Origin: Bacillota bacterium
Lineage (GTDB): Bacteria > Bacillota > Clostridia > Lachnospirales > Lachnospiraceae
Direction of reading: 5' to 3'
Assembly: GCA_023415475.1 (NCBI GenBank)
Contig: JAEZKL010000059.1
Coordinates: 1 to 64,000 of the forward strand
DNA: 64,000 nt
The notes beneath the pieces were generated by a model. It was not told the origin of the DNA, did not search any database, and worked only from the letters and a program-made list of their open reading frames with translations. The translations under genes and the position numbers were made by a program. Below, piece after piece: positions 1 to 9,383 of this stretch (positions are counted from its first letter, which is position 1; the number at the start of each line of letters is the position of its first letter).

Positions 1-299
1 CACTCTACACATTCCTCTTTTACTTCTGTTGTTACACCAAACTTAACAGGAATCTCTACACAGATCTCTTGGGTTATTACGTAGCTGCAGTTATCATCAC
101 ATTCAATTGTCAACTTGGGATTACCACAGCATCTAGCTTTTATTTTCCCTGATACAACAAATGGTTCAATCGATATAGGTAATGAGACTTTTGATTTTTG
201 GTGTATAATTTTTTCACAGGTTATATAAGATCCCAGTTCTTTCTCACAGGTTTCTTTACCTTCCACAGTATCAAACTCAGAATTATTATAATCCTCCAT
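1..299 (-). CDS. partial small Cys-containing protein, function unknown
   Basis: An open frame starts at an ATG at 299 and runs off the left edge of the window without a stop, giving at least 99 residues. The ATG is preceded by a good GAAGGATG ribosome-binding site. The protein begins MEDYNNSEFDTVEGKETCEK and is acidic. Cysteines recur, including an RCCGNPK segment near residue 55 and ECDDNC near residue 65, followed by a beta-rich stretch (ITQEICVEIPVKFGV). It has no signal peptide or membrane segment in the visible part. Small proteins of this general look are common in clostridia, but I do not recognise a characterised family. Function cannot be assigned. Confidence 0.6.
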   Translation of the reverse strand, partial: MEDYNNSEFDTVEGKETCEKELGSYITCEKIIHQKSKVSLPISIEPFVVSGKIKARCCGNPKLTIECDDNCSYVITQEICVEIPVKFGVTTEVKEECVE

Positions 300-406
300 G
301 TTACATCCTTCTTTGTAAGCTTTTATAATAAAGCATATTCAAGTAGGTGTATATTCGTGCTTATATTGCTCCCAATATTCTTATATATTTCTATAGAGTT
401 GTTTTT

Positions 407-1003
407 TTATAGAACCTGCACCCGATAGGCAGGGGATTGGGGAGGTATGCTAAGGGTCTGGAATATGGCATGTTCCACCCGCACCAGCTGTCCGGGCTGA
501 ATCGCCTCTAAGGGAATGGTATTATTATTTTGATCCAGAATCACTGTTACATTAGAAATGGTGAATATCATCTGATCATACATATCATAGGGGTTTCCGG
601 TGAGAAGAAAACCATTGTTTGTATCAACACTCACGACACGATCCGTAGTTATATTCACAGAAGCTTCTTCTTGCAATACAATAATCCGGTAAGCGTTTGA
701 TTGAGGAGGAATACTCCTTGTCATTGCAGAAGAGAAATCTGCACTGATTCGCATCCCTTCCTTCAAATCATACAGATTAAGTGAGCTTCCCATTTCATCT
801 ATGATAATGGTATTATCTCCAATATTTAGCCTGACTTGCTGCATGTAAATTACACTATTTTCATCGCTTAATTCATAAGTAATTAATATATAGCCTGTTC
901 TTGCGGTGTCTGCAGCAACTTCCTTAATGAGAGCGCTGTCTACATGTATTACATTATCACTGGGAAATAACCTTCCAAATGGGGCGGAACTAGTACGATT
1001 CAT
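407..1003 (-). CDS. hypothetical protein with two IPPQS-x-AYR repeats
   Basis: About 198 residues. An ATG at 1009 is possible, but AGAGG lies six bases before the ATG at 1003, so the shorter form (MNRTSSAPFGRLF) is preferred. There is no signal peptide or transmembrane segment. The protein appears internally duplicated: a beta-rich unit ending in RSIPPQSNAYRIIVL near residue 110 recurs as LSIPPQSPAYRVQVL at the extreme C-terminus, each preceded by a short strand (ISADFSSAM, VRVEHAIFQ). This suggests two OB- or barrel-like beta modules, which is inference. It is transcribed in the same direction as the partial gene to its left and the FBPase to its right, but with gaps over 100 bp. Function unknown. 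Confidence 0.65.
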   Translation of the reverse strand: MNRTSSAPFGRLFPSDNVIHVDSALIKEVAADTARTGYILITYELSDENSVIYMQQVRLNIGDNTIIIDEMGSSLNLYDLKEGMRISADFSSAMTRSIPPQSNAYRIIVLQEEASVNITTDRVVSVDTNNGFLLTGNPYDMYDQMIFTISNVTVILDQNNNTIPLEAIQPGQLVRVEHAIFQTLSIPPQSPAYRVQVL

Positions 1004-1179
1004 AATCATCCTCTGATTTACCTATTATTCTACTTATAATATATGTTCGATCTGCAAGAAGTTACGGCTACTGCTCGTTCACACTTTAATTCTACTTCCA
1101 GAAAGTATTACCAATTACCACTGATAACCATAATGAATCTTATTCTGATCAATTACTAAACAATCTATTCTATCTTGCA

Positions 1180-3156
1180 TTATCTTTTCGGATTCTCTTT
1201 GATTCTTCCCTTACGATATGCTTCGATTAATTTTTCCAAATCACCAATGGAGGATTTGAGTTCGCTTCCAATGTCAGTTTCTCCTACATGCTTTCTCAAT
1301 ACTTCATTTTCCACTACCATCTTCGTGGATACAATATCCTTTTCTTCCTGAATAGCCTTCTCTGTGCTTTCAAACGGGCTATGAGATACCAGTGACAATC
1401 CATAGGAATTGTTGATTAAAGTATACCCGGCTATTCCGGTCTTTGCTTGATATGCTCTGGAAAATCCCCCATCAATTACGAGTAATTTCCCATTCGCTTT
1501 AATTGGACTTTCTCCCTTTTTTGATATCACCGGAACATGGCCGTTTATGATATGTGATCTTGCAGGATTCAAGCCAAATTCATCTAAGATCATATAGCAA
1601 ACGTTTTCATCGTTTATTTTCTCATAGTAAGTATTCATATTTTCAATATGAGTCACTTTATCTTCTATAAAATACCTTTCAAAGGTTGCCATTTTATCTT
1701 TCCCAAACAAGGGTGATAACGGTCCCGTCCATAAATACCACATTATATCCGAAACATATTTTTGATGTTCTATATGATTTGTGTTTAAATATCCCTCTCT
1801 AACCAGTGTATCAAAACGATCCAGCAGCGCTTTACCTCTGTAGTGAATTCCATCATTTTGAAATTTTAATTCAGCAAAGCTTGCATCCTCATTCAGAGGA
1901 ATGCATCCATGATAAAGTAAATTCGAATTAAATGTCAAATACATACTGCCCTTCTTAACAAGAAAGTCAATATGGGTCTGTAATTTTTCACTTTTCCTAA
2001 ATGAATCCTTCAACTTTTCCAAAACTTCTATTTCTTCCGGAATTAGCTCATACGGATTTTCCGGATGAATTGTAGGGAAGTAACCATTTCGTAGCGGATA
2101 AGTGATTCCGTCCATAGTAATTGTATTATTATGAAAGTCGATCATATGAAGTAGAAGGCGGTTATTCATATGAAATTCCGGGTGGGATTGAATCAGCAGT
2201 CCTTCCAGCTTGAATTGAATCATTGTGATTGCTTTATGCATCTGTGATAGGATCCGCATTTCATTTTCTGATACATTTTTATTATTCTGTGACCTTGGTC
2301 TAAAATCTTCACATTCTTCGGCCTTATAATATTCCATCGCAAACGTTGCTAAGGGAAGTAAATTAATACCATATCCATCTTCTAATGTAGATAAATTGGA
2401 ATAACAGGCACAAATACGGATCACTGTAGCAATACAAGCCTCATGTCCCAGTGCTGCTGCCATCCACAGAATATCATGGTTGCCCCACTCTATATCAACA
2501 GAGTGGTAATGTAATAATGTATCCATCACTTTTTCTGCTGCCGGTCCACGGTCATAGATATCTCCGATAATATGCAAACGGTCGATTGCCATTTGTTGAA
2601 TTAAATTCGAAATTGCAATGATAAAATCATCGGCTTTATCTATGTTGATAATCGTGTTAATGATTGCATTGTAGTACTCTTCCTTATCTACTGCTCCTGC
2701 CTGCTCATGAAGAAGCTCTTCTATAATATAAGCAAATTCTTTGGGCAGCATTTTTCTAACTTTAGACCTTGTATACTTTGAAGAGGTATATTTACAAATC
2801 TCTATCAAACGATATAATGTAATCCGATACCAATTGTTAAGATTTTTTTCCTCTTTGCGAATTAACTCCAGCTTCTGGTTGGGATAATAAACAAGCGTTG
2901 CTAACGAATTAATGTCCTTTTGCTCAAGTGTCCTCCCATACAAATCCGTAATCTTTCTTTTAATTACTCCGGAAGCATTTCTAAGGACATGGCTAAACGC
3001 CTCATCCTCCCCGTGTATATCAGAAAGAAAATGCTCTGTTCCTTTGGGTAGGTTAAGAATAGCCTGTAAATTAATAACTTCCGTACAAGCTTCATCAATT
3101 GTTGGATATTGCTTTGATAAAAGTAGTAGATATCTTAAATCCGTCTCATTATTCAT
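1180..3156 (-). CDS. fbp: fructose-1,6-bisphosphatase class III
   Basis: Hydrolyses fructose 1,6-bisphosphate to fructose 6-phosphate in the cytoplasm, the committed step of gluconeogenesis. The 658 residues match the usual 640-670 of the class III (Firmicutes) family. Calcineurin-like metallophosphatase motifs are visible: LSDIHGEDEAF near residue 60, GDIYDRGPAAEK near 200 and WGNHDILWMAAA near 225. C-terminal motifs include LNPARSHIINGHVPV and LLVIDGGFSRAYQ. The frame stays open to 3249, but AAAGGA sits about eight bases before the ATG at 3156 (MNNETDLRYL), so that start is used. It stands alone between a chemotaxis receptor and a hypothetical gene; no regulation is evident beyond the inverted repeat upstream. 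Confidence 0.95.
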   Translation of the reverse strand: MNNETDLRYLLLLSKQYPTIDEACTEVINLQAILNLPKGTEHFLSDIHGEDEAFSHVLRNASGVIKRKITDLYGRTLEQKDINSLATLVYYPNQKLELIRKEEKNLNNWYRITLYRLIEICKYTSSKYTRSKVRKMLPKEFAYIIEELLHEQAGAVDKEEYYNAIINTIINIDKADDFIIAISNLIQQMAIDRLHIIGDIYDRGPAAEKVMDTLLHYHSVDIEWGNHDILWMAAALGHEACIATVIRICACYSNLSTLEDGYGINLLPLATFAMEYYKAEECEDFRPRSQNNKNVSENEMRILSQMHKAITMIQFKLEGLLIQSHPEFHMNNRLLLHMIDFHNNTITMDGITYPLRNGYFPTIHPENPYELIPEEIEVLEKLKDSFRKSEKLQTHIDFLVKKGSMYLTFNSNLLYHGCIPLNEDASFAELKFQNDGIHYRGKALLDRFDTLVREGYLNTNHIEHQKYVSDIMWYLWTGPLSPLFGKDKMATFERYFIEDKVTHIENMNTYYEKINDENVCYMILDEFGLNPARSHIINGHVPVISKKGESPIKANGKLLVIDGGFSRAYQAKTGIAGYTLINNSYGLSLVSHSPFESTEKAIQEEKDIVSTKMVVENEVLRKHVGETDIGSELKSSIGDLEKLIEAYRKGRIKENPKR

Positions 3157-3269
3157 GTCATCCATCCTTTTGCAGCTGTATGGTATATTCAAAAACTCTT
3201 GTATTATCATAACTGAAAAGTCACTTGTTTTCAAGTTTATTGCATACATAGTTTGGGCACCATGCCATA

Positions 3270-3316
3270 AAGGGCCTTTGCGTAACAGCTACTTTAGCTG
3301 TAACATAAAGACCCTT
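3270..3316 (-). terminator. long imperfect hairpin after chemotaxis receptor gene
   Basis: Two 21-base arms (3270-3290 and 3296-3316) separated by a 5-base loop; 17 of 21 positions pair and some mismatches are G-U compatible. It lies just downstream of the receptor stop codon at 3350, reading on the minus strand. No T-run follows, so intrinsic termination is uncertain. It resembles hairpins at 57704 and 63231. Confidence 0.5.
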
Positions 3317-3349
3317 ATCTTATGCAAAAATATCTTTCAATTAATATCT

Positions 3350-5488
3350 TTATATTGTGAATTTCTGTATAGCCAGTGACAACTCACCTGCATTTTCACT
3401 CAAGGTACCCGCTGATTTATTCAAAGCTTCTACCGAATTTAATTGTTCCGTGGTATTCTGATTAACCGTGTTAGAAGAAGCTGCGATTTCTTCCAATACT
3501 GCAGATATATTTTCAATTGCACCCAGTGTACTTACTCTTGATTCTTCAATATTATCAACGTTCTCCGAGATATATTTTAAATAAACCATCAGCTTTTCTA
3601 CACTTTCATTGATATTATCATAAGAAGCAGTCGTATTCTTAACCGCATTTTCCTGCAGACCTAAGACACTTTCTGCTTTCTTAGCAGTTTCCACTGCTAC
3701 CATTGTGTCATTCTGAATGCTATTAATTATTTTTTGAATCTCATTTACTGACTGCTTTGATTTTTCTGCCAAATTTCTTATCTCAGTTGCTACTACTGCA
3801 AAGCCTTTTCCAAGCTCTCCGGCTCTTGCTGCTTCGATAGAGGCATTTAAAGACAGAAGGTTAGTCTGATTTGCTATATCATTAATTACATTAACAATCT
3901 GAGTTACGGACTTTGACTTCTGTGCCAGGGTTTCAATAGCATTAATAATATCAGTCGTTATCTCAATTGTTGACTTCGTCTGCTGATTAAGATCCTGTGT
4001 GCAATAGGTTCCTTCCATAATAGTTTTCTTTGTGTTGTCTGTAATCTGACTAATCTCTTTTGTATTATCACTTACCAATACAATCTTTTTCGATAGATTA
4101 TCCATTTGCATCAGACATTCCTCTGCATCCTTAGCCTGCTGCATAACGCCTTGCTCAATTTCGTCAATCGCATGGGAGATATCCTCTGTCGATTTTAAGA
4201 ATAATAAAGATGTATTACTTACTTCCGAAGAAGACGCTGACACTTCCCCACTCAACAGGTTAACCTGACTGATCAAATTTTTCATATTCGAGAAGGTATT
4301 CTGTATCTCCTCAATCAATGTTTTAAATTCATCTTTTCTATTCGTATTGAACTCTACTGTCAGGTCACCTTTTGCTGCCTTCTTAAGCCTGGATATAATT
4401 CCTTTAATTGTCTTGTCTATACCTGTTGAAATTAAAACTCCGGTAAATACAGCAATGATGCAGGCAATGATAACGATAAATATCGTTATCCGCTTAATAC
4501 GATCTGCCTGACTTGTAATTGTGGATTTTGGCATCAATGCACAGATCATGGCACCGGTATCCCCTACTTTTGAGTACATGAATAAATAGGCTTCACCCTT
4601 CAGATCTACATATTCTGACCCTTGACTGTCGCTATTCTCTATTGCCTTTTTATAAAATGCCTGATTGCTAAAGAGAACCTCTTCCTCATTATTGTCAGTT
4701 ATCTCTTTTCCATCCTTTGTAACAAAGGCCAACATACCCGATGTATCAAGCTTTGTATTTTCAAGGATTTCCTTTATTGTATCTGTTTTGACATCAATAA
4801 CCAGAATATTATTATTAGTCTGAAACCTTTGAATCAAACGCAACGCATAGTCTGTATTGTTTGTATCCAATTTTTCGTCAATTAATGGTTCGCTTCCAAT
4901 CCAAATGGCTTGTGATTTCTCTTTTATCTTCTTTCCTATATCAGTTTCCATAATTGCCGCATGTGTGCCAATTTCAAGATTAATACTGCTCTGTGAGGTT
5001 AATGATTTATCTTCCTCGGATAATAAATAAATATTTTTTATAAAATCATCTACCGTACTCTTTACGATTAAGTCACTCTGAATTGTGTTCTTGAGTTGAC
5101 TCTCTTCAAACATATCATTTTTTAAATAACTAGACATATATCTTGAAATGTTTTTATCACTGATATATTCCAGCGAAGTATTTTTTACTGTTTCCATACC
5201 AAAGCTGATATACTCCCCTGTCATGCCAATTACCTGTGTGGCTGTTTCCTTGTATTTATTTCCAATTCCTGAAGCTGCCATTTGAAAGGAAACCACACCC
5301 AGTAGTATAATAAAGGCAATGGGTATTAAAAAAGCAAGGATTAATTTAACCCTAAGAGATGAGAACTGTTTTGGCATAGGCATTTTTTTAAGGAATGAAA
5401 ATAATTGTTTATCATCTTTTTTCACTTGCAACATTTTCTCGTTCTTAATATTCTCCCCCGGAATACGATTTTTTTTATTGTTCTTCAT
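3350..5488 (-). CDS. methyl-accepting chemotaxis protein
   Basis: Transmembrane chemoreceptor that signals ligand occupancy to CheA/CheW. The 712-residue protein has a basic cytoplasmic N-tail, TM1 near residues 46-66, a roughly 270-residue extracellular sensor of Cache type, TM2 near 335-357, a HAMP segment (KKAAKGDLTVEFN) and a C-terminal MCP signalling domain. The hairpin tip motif is clear (IEAARAGELGKGFAVVATEI). The ATG at 5488 follows GGAGGT with a four-base gap, so the five-residue longer form is rejected. The ligand cannot be read from sequence. No chemotaxis genes are adjacent; this is a stand-alone receptor, as is common in motile clostridia. Confidence 0.93.
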   Translation of the reverse strand: MKNNKKNRIPGENIKNEKMLQVKKDDKQLFSFLKKMPMPKQFSSLRVKLILAFLIPIAFIILLGVVSFQMAASGIGNKYKETATQVIGMTGEYISFGMETVKNTSLEYISDKNISRYMSSYLKNDMFEESQLKNTIQSDLIVKSTVDDFIKNIYLLSEEDKSLTSQSSINLEIGTHAAIMETDIGKKIKEKSQAIWIGSEPLIDEKLDTNNTDYALRLIQRFQTNNNILVIDVKTDTIKEILENTKLDTSGMLAFVTKDGKEITDNNEEEVLFSNQAFYKKAIENSDSQGSEYVDLKGEAYLFMYSKVGDTGAMICALMPKSTITSQADRIKRITIFIVIIACIIAVFTGVLISTGIDKTIKGIISRLKKAAKGDLTVEFNTNRKDEFKTLIEEIQNTFSNMKNLISQVNLLSGEVSASSSEVSNTSLLFLKSTEDISHAIDEIEQGVMQQAKDAEECLMQMDNLSKKIVLVSDNTKEISQITDNTKKTIMEGTYCTQDLNQQTKSTIEITTDIINAIETLAQKSKSVTQIVNVINDIANQTNLLSLNASIEAARAGELGKGFAVVATEIRNLAEKSKQSVNEIQKIINSIQNDTMVAVETAKKAESVLGLQENAVKNTTASYDNINESVEKLMVYLKYISENVDNIEESRVSTLGAIENISAVLEEIAASSNTVNQNTTEQLNSVEALNKSAGTLSENAGELSLAIQKFTI

Positions 5489-5720
5489 TTGTACCTCCAG
5501 CATAAATATTTATGTCTATCCTAATTCTAATATAAGTCTTAATTCAAGTGTCACAAATATTTTTAGAAAGATATCATACTTAGCACTCAAATTCCCATAA
5601 AACTTTTTACATAGACTCCTGTGTTGTTAGTAAGCTTTTCTTAATATCTCAACTTCTTTACATAATCCCTTAGTTATAATTCAGCTTCCCTCTCCCCTAC
5701 TTAAATTGCTACAATGTAAT

Positions 5721-5783
5721 TCAGGGAATAAACGGATCCGCCCATACTACCAGGGCTACCGAAGTAATTATAATTTTCTTCAT
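5721..5783 (-). CDS. possible 20-residue peptide
   Basis: A short frame encodes MKKIIITSVALVVWADPFIP. It is preceded by AAAGGAG at good spacing and by an inverted repeat. The basic start followed by a hydrophobic stretch resembles the N-terminal half of AgrD-type autoinducer precursors or a minimal exported signalling peptide. It lacks the cysteine expected of a cyclic thiolactone peptide, and no agrB, agrC or RRNPP receptor gene is adjacent. It may be a real micropeptide, a truncated gene or chance. Confidence 0.3.
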   Translation of the reverse strand: MKKIIITSVALVVWADPFIP

Positions 5784-5831
5784 AGTCATCTCCTTTCCGT
5801 CGACATGTGGCAAACCAATTGACTGGTCATG

Positions 5832-5889
5832 AATCATAAGCGATATACCCAATTAGCATTACAGTTATGTCAAATATCGCTTAATGATT
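5832..5889. repeat. inverted repeat upstream of the peptide ORF
   Basis: Arms AATCATAAGCGATAT (5832-5846) and ATATCGCTTAATGATT (5874-5889) pair over 15 of 16 positions, with a 27-base loop. A TTGACA hexamer lies in the loop on the minus strand, but no convincing -10 follows it at 17 bp. It could be an operator or a leader hairpin. Confidence 0.4.
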
Positions 5890-6170
5890 TTATATCTTTC
5901 TAATATTAAACTACATTATATTATCTATTACAACATTTTTCTTCATTAATTACCCATATCTTCCATTTTTTTCAATTAATTTTACAGCTTTCCTTCTTCC
6001 ACTTTCCCATATTCCTCAAGTATTCCTTCATTGGTTTCATCAGATAACATTCCCTCTGTATAATTTTGTTTTACGAAGCTAGTCCCTATGACCCAAAGGA
6101 AATCAAACTAATTAAAAATTCTGTGCTCTTGCCGATCAGGAATACCTGTCTGAAAAGAGCAATAGAGTAT

Positions 6171-6217
6171 AACTGTAACAAGCCGTACTCTTATTTGGAG
6201 TACGGCTTGTTATAGTT
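6171..6217 (-). terminator. 20-bp stem hairpin after thuA-like gene
   Basis: Arms 6171-6190 and 6198-6217 pair over 19 of 20 positions around a 7-base loop (TTATTTG). It lies about 80 bases downstream of the ThuA-like stop codon. The T-run on the minus strand is poor, so it could be a terminator or an mRNA 3'-end stabiliser. Confidence 0.6.
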
Positions 6218-6296
6218 GAAAGCCTTTCGTTTCATCCGCATAACATCCGGTTACCAACGGACTCCTTATAGCCTATTCATTATAATTTATGAACTG

Positions 6297-7022
6297 TTAA
6301 AATTCCACGATCGGTTTTGTATTACCATAGCTTACCAATGCCAGATTCTCCGGCGGGCAAGCCCAGTTAATCGCATTTATAATAACTTTTTGTATCTCAG
6401 GCGCATAGTAAGTTGGATAACCCTCATGACCCGGGCGGAAATAGAATATCTTTCCCTTTCCCCTATGCCAGCAACATCCGCTCCGGAATACTTCTCCGCC
6501 CTCAAACCAACTGAGAAACACCAACTCATCCGGCTGCGGAATATTAAAATGTTCTCCGTACATTTCCTCATGTGGTATTATTACCTTATCATCAATTCCC
6601 TTTGCAATTGGATGTGAGGGATCCACCACCCACAGAATTTCTTTTTCACCATCCTCACGCCATTTTAGCATACCTGAATTTATTCCCATTAAGCTGCGAA
6701 AAATTTTAGACGCATGGGCAGAATGTAAAGCAATTAGGCCCATGCCTTGCTGCACCTTTTCACTTACTCTGTCTACTATCCCATTATCTACTTTATCGTG
6801 AGCCTTATGTCCCCACCAGATTAATACATCCGTATCCACAAGAACTTCCTCTGTAAGACCGTGCTCCGGCATCTCTAGGGTTGCGGTCTTCACCTCCATA
6901 CCTGCTTTCTCCAAAAAGTCTCTGATGCAGTTGTGTATCCCCTCGGGGTAAATCTTGGCTATCTCGGAATCCTGAAGCTCATGCAGATATTCATTCCACA
7001 CGGTGACCTTTACTTTTTTCAT
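6297..7022 (-). CDS. ThuA-like domain protein
   Basis: A 241-residue cytoplasmic protein of the ThuA (trehalose utilisation) / glutamine-amidotransferase-like fold. Visible signs are KVTVWNEYLHEL at the start, DVLIWWGHKAHDKV near residue 85, GLIALHSAHASKIFRSLMG near 115, and a C-terminal FRPGHEGYPTYYAPEIQKVI segment with conserved GH/Y residues. A good GGAGGAAA site precedes the ATG at 7022. ThuA proteins are linked to sugar metabolism and often sit beside GFO/IDH dehydrogenases, but none is here, so the substrate is unknown. The gene is followed by a strong hairpin and is probably monocistronic. Confidence 0.82.
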   Translation of the reverse strand: MKKVKVTVWNEYLHELQDSEIAKIYPEGIHNCIRDFLEKAGMEVKTATLEMPEHGLTEEVLVDTDVLIWWGHKAHDKVDNGIVDRVSEKVQQGMGLIALHSAHASKIFRSLMGINSGMLKWREDGEKEILWVVDPSHPIAKGIDDKVIIPHEEMYGEHFNIPQPDELVFLSWFEGGEVFRSGCCWHRGKGKIFYFRPGHEGYPTYYAPEIQKVIINAINWACPPENLALVSYGNTKPIVEF

Positions 7023-7089
7023 ATCAATATTTCCTCCTATGTTTCACTTACTCATTTTTATTTTTAATATAATTAGCAAACCTGATGTT

Positions 7090-8451
7090 CTATTCGGAAC
7101 GCAGCCGCACCTTCTTCCTTGCATAGAGGAAGCTGATCACCTGACCAATTCCCGCCAGCGCCCAGGTTATAGGATAGCAGGCATAAAGCATGAGGACGGT
7201 GGGGAACCATGCAAAGAAGGTGACCAGCCATACGATACGCATAATGCAAGCCCCGACCAAGGTACAGATCATCGGCAATATGGAAAAGCCCATACCACGG
7301 GTCAAGCCCGGAAAAACATTCATGAAGCCGCAGGTAAAGTATGCAATCATCATGACATTAATTCTGATTATACCAAGCCGGATTACCTCAGGATCCGAGG
7401 TAAATATGGATAACAAAGGTCTACTTAATATCATGGTCAGTCCACCCAGAACAATCCAAGTAACAATGATCAATACCGTACAGATCTTTGCTACCTTATC
7501 AATCCTGTCATATTTCTTTGCTCCCATGTTCTGACCGGTAAAGGTTATGGCAGCATTATAATAGGCATTCATGGAAGTACCGACAAATCCCTCGATATTT
7601 CCCGCCGCAGAGGCAGCTGCCACCATGGCAGAACCAAAGGAATTGACCGCTGATTGAATCAATACATTGGAAATGGAGAATAGTAATCCCTGCAATCCGG
7701 CAGGTAGACCAATCCGAATAATCTGACTCAGCTTTCTACGGTCAATGCGCAACCTTTTAAGAGTTAGACGAATTGATTCCTCCTTATTACGGATAAGACA
7801 TATTAGTACCAAGAGCATTGACAGATACTGAGAAATTATCGTAGCCCAGGCCACACCATCCACACTCATATGGAGTTCAATGACAAAATATAGGTTCAAT
7901 ATTACATTAACAACACCGGCTACCAGCAGATAGTACATAGGCCGACGGCTATCTCCGACAGCACGCAGTATCGCAGCGCCAAAGTTGTATATCATACTGG
8001 CAGGAAGACCCAAGAAATAAATCCTCATATACAACGCAGATAAATCAATGATATCCATAGGAGTACCCATCATAATTAATAGAGGGTTGCATAATAAAAG
8101 GCCTAACATCATCACAAGAATACCACCAATGATACTTATGGAAATCGATGTATGTACAGATTTGCTCACTGCATCCGTCCGTCCTGCACCGCAATCCTGA
8201 GCTACGATGACACTGGTTCCCACCGACAGTCCCATAAATAAGTTCACAATCAGGTTGATGATTGAACCGGTTGCACCGACTGCTGCCAGAGCCTCCTTGC
8301 CGGAAAATCTTCCGACTACCACCATATCCGCCGCATTAAACATTAGCTGAAGAATATTCATCGCCATGATAGGTAAAGCAAAGAGAACCATTTTTCCTAT
8401 TATAGGACCATTACACATGTCGTTGTCTCGATTTTTAGATACCATTTTCAT
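7090..8451 (-). CDS. MATE family efflux transporter
   Basis: A 453-residue polytopic membrane protein with about 12 helices arranged as two MatE halves. It is expected to export cationic drugs or metabolites using the Na+ or H+ gradient. Family signatures include PIMAMNILQLMFNAADMVVV near residue 30, GRFSGKEALAAVGATG just after it, and the matching second-half segment GFVGTSMNAYYNAAITFTGQ with NMGAKKYDRI. The start at 8451 is preceded by AAAGGAAG. It lies 67 bp upstream of the ThuA-like gene on the same strand, so the two may be cotranscribed. Substrate not predictable. Confidence 0.92.
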   Translation of the reverse strand: MKMVSKNRDNDMCNGPIIGKMVLFALPIMAMNILQLMFNAADMVVVGRFSGKEALAAVGATGSIINLIVNLFMGLSVGTSVIVAQDCGAGRTDAVSKSVHTSISISIIGGILVMMLGLLLCNPLLIMMGTPMDIIDLSALYMRIYFLGLPASMIYNFGAAILRAVGDSRRPMYYLLVAGVVNVILNLYFVIELHMSVDGVAWATIISQYLSMLLVLICLIRNKEESIRLTLKRLRIDRRKLSQIIRIGLPAGLQGLLFSISNVLIQSAVNSFGSAMVAAASAAGNIEGFVGTSMNAYYNAAITFTGQNMGAKKYDRIDKVAKICTVLIIVTWIVLGGLTMILSRPLLSIFTSDPEVIRLGIIRINVMMIAYFTCGFMNVFPGLTRGMGFSILPMICTLVGACIMRIVWLVTFFAWFPTVLMLYACYPITWALAGIGQVISFLYARKKVRLRSE

Positions 8452-8558
8452 CGCTTCCTTTATTTTTATGTCATAACTTTTTGTCGAATATTAGTAAACA
8501 TAGTTACCTTACCATATTCGCGCAATGATTACTACCTTTTTTACTTTATTTTTAAACA

Positions 8559-8592
8559 TAAAAAAGTCCCAGTCTATTAAAAAACCGGGACT
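8559..8592 (-). terminator. rho-independent terminator
   Basis: On the minus strand the stem AGTCCC/GGGACT with a 16-base loop is followed directly by TTTTTTA. It sits about 60 bases after the stop of the PNPOx-type gene and before the MATE gene, insulating the two. Confidence 0.8.
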
Positions 8593-8649
8593 AACTATTA
8601 TTTTATGGCGATATACCTTCATGACATGAGCTATTCCTTTCTTCAATCC

Positions 8650-9159
8650 TTAGAATTCAATAAATTGCCTATTGGCACACCCTTTATCCTTAAAATTCGA
8701 ATTTAGAAAATCTATCCTCGTTGGGATTACACGAATCAAATACAAGGGGTGCAATAATTTCTTTAAAGCCTCAATCGATATCTTTTTATATTCTACCGCC
8801 TCAATATACTCTTTTGAAAATGGTTCTATGATTTGAGCTGTACCGGAGACCTGCATTCCTTTTATCTTTCCAAATCCTTCATACCGATCAAAGATAGCTA
8901 GGCATACATTTTGATTCATTTCCAATGCTACAAATTTCTTACCACCTTCTGAAAAGAACCAGAATGCTCCATCCCGGTACGTATACTCTATCGGTGTGCA
9001 CCTGACAAAGCTGCCGCTACCGGTTGCTAGGGCACATGTATTATTGGCACGGATATATGCTTCTACTGCTGTTAAAATTTTAGCACGCTCCATTTTTACG
9101 CTATCGGCATCCTTTACATCCCAGTATTCTGCTGCTGCTTTATATTCTTCCTGCTTCAT
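8650..9159 (-). CDS. pyridoxamine 5'-phosphate oxidase-like (flavin-binding split barrel) protein
   Basis: A 169-residue cytoplasmic protein of the PNPOx-like split-barrel fold, which binds FMN or F420-like cofactors or haem. The pattern fits: TCALATGSGSFVRCTPIEYTY near residue 40, DGAFWFFSEGGKKFVALEMN, then a VCLAIFDRYEGFGKIKGMQVSGTAQII strand pair and a C-terminal arginine-rich strand (LIRVIPTRIDFL). These small proteins often act as general flavin reductases or stress proteins; true pyridoxamine oxidase activity is unlikely from sequence alone. AGGAGG lies about 14 bases before the ATG at 9159, a rather long spacing. Its own terminator follows. Confidence 0.78.
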   Translation of the reverse strand: MKQEEYKAAAEYWDVKDADSVKMERAKILTAVEAYIRANNTCALATGSGSFVRCTPIEYTYRDGAFWFFSEGGKKFVALEMNQNVCLAIFDRYEGFGKIKGMQVSGTAQIIEPFSKEYIEAVEYKKISIEALKKLLHPLYLIRVIPTRIDFLNSNFKDKGCANRQFIEF

Positions 9160-9383
9160 AAATCGCGCTTGCCTCCTTTTATTAGATCATGGCTTTCTAC
9201 CATCCTATATTTTACATCATTATACGGTATATTCATTCAATATGCCAACTTCACTTCCCGTTATTCACTCACATAAAAAAATGGACACTACATCTTAATG
9301 GTGTAGTGCCCGCAATTGCTATTACTTTAGCGGCTTTGAATTCAGGTACATTCATTGCCATGCCGGAGGTGTGCCATTCCGTC

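Larger units (their letters stand above)
5489..6170. other. long intergenic region
   Basis: About 680 bp, extending to the terminator hairpin at 6171. It carries the receptor's upstream region, a 20-residue peptide ORF (5721-5783) and a long inverted repeat (5832-5889). The rest is AT-rich and I see no other coding signal in either strand. Confidence 0.6.

Noticed and set aside
5721..5783. agr quorum-sensing locus
   Set aside because: The peptide lacks the ring-forming Cys, and no agrB, agrC or agrA is adjacent; kept only as a possible micropeptide.
6377..6571. Short minus-strand frame within the ThuA-like gene
   Set aside because: Shifted frame inside a conserved gene, no start signal.
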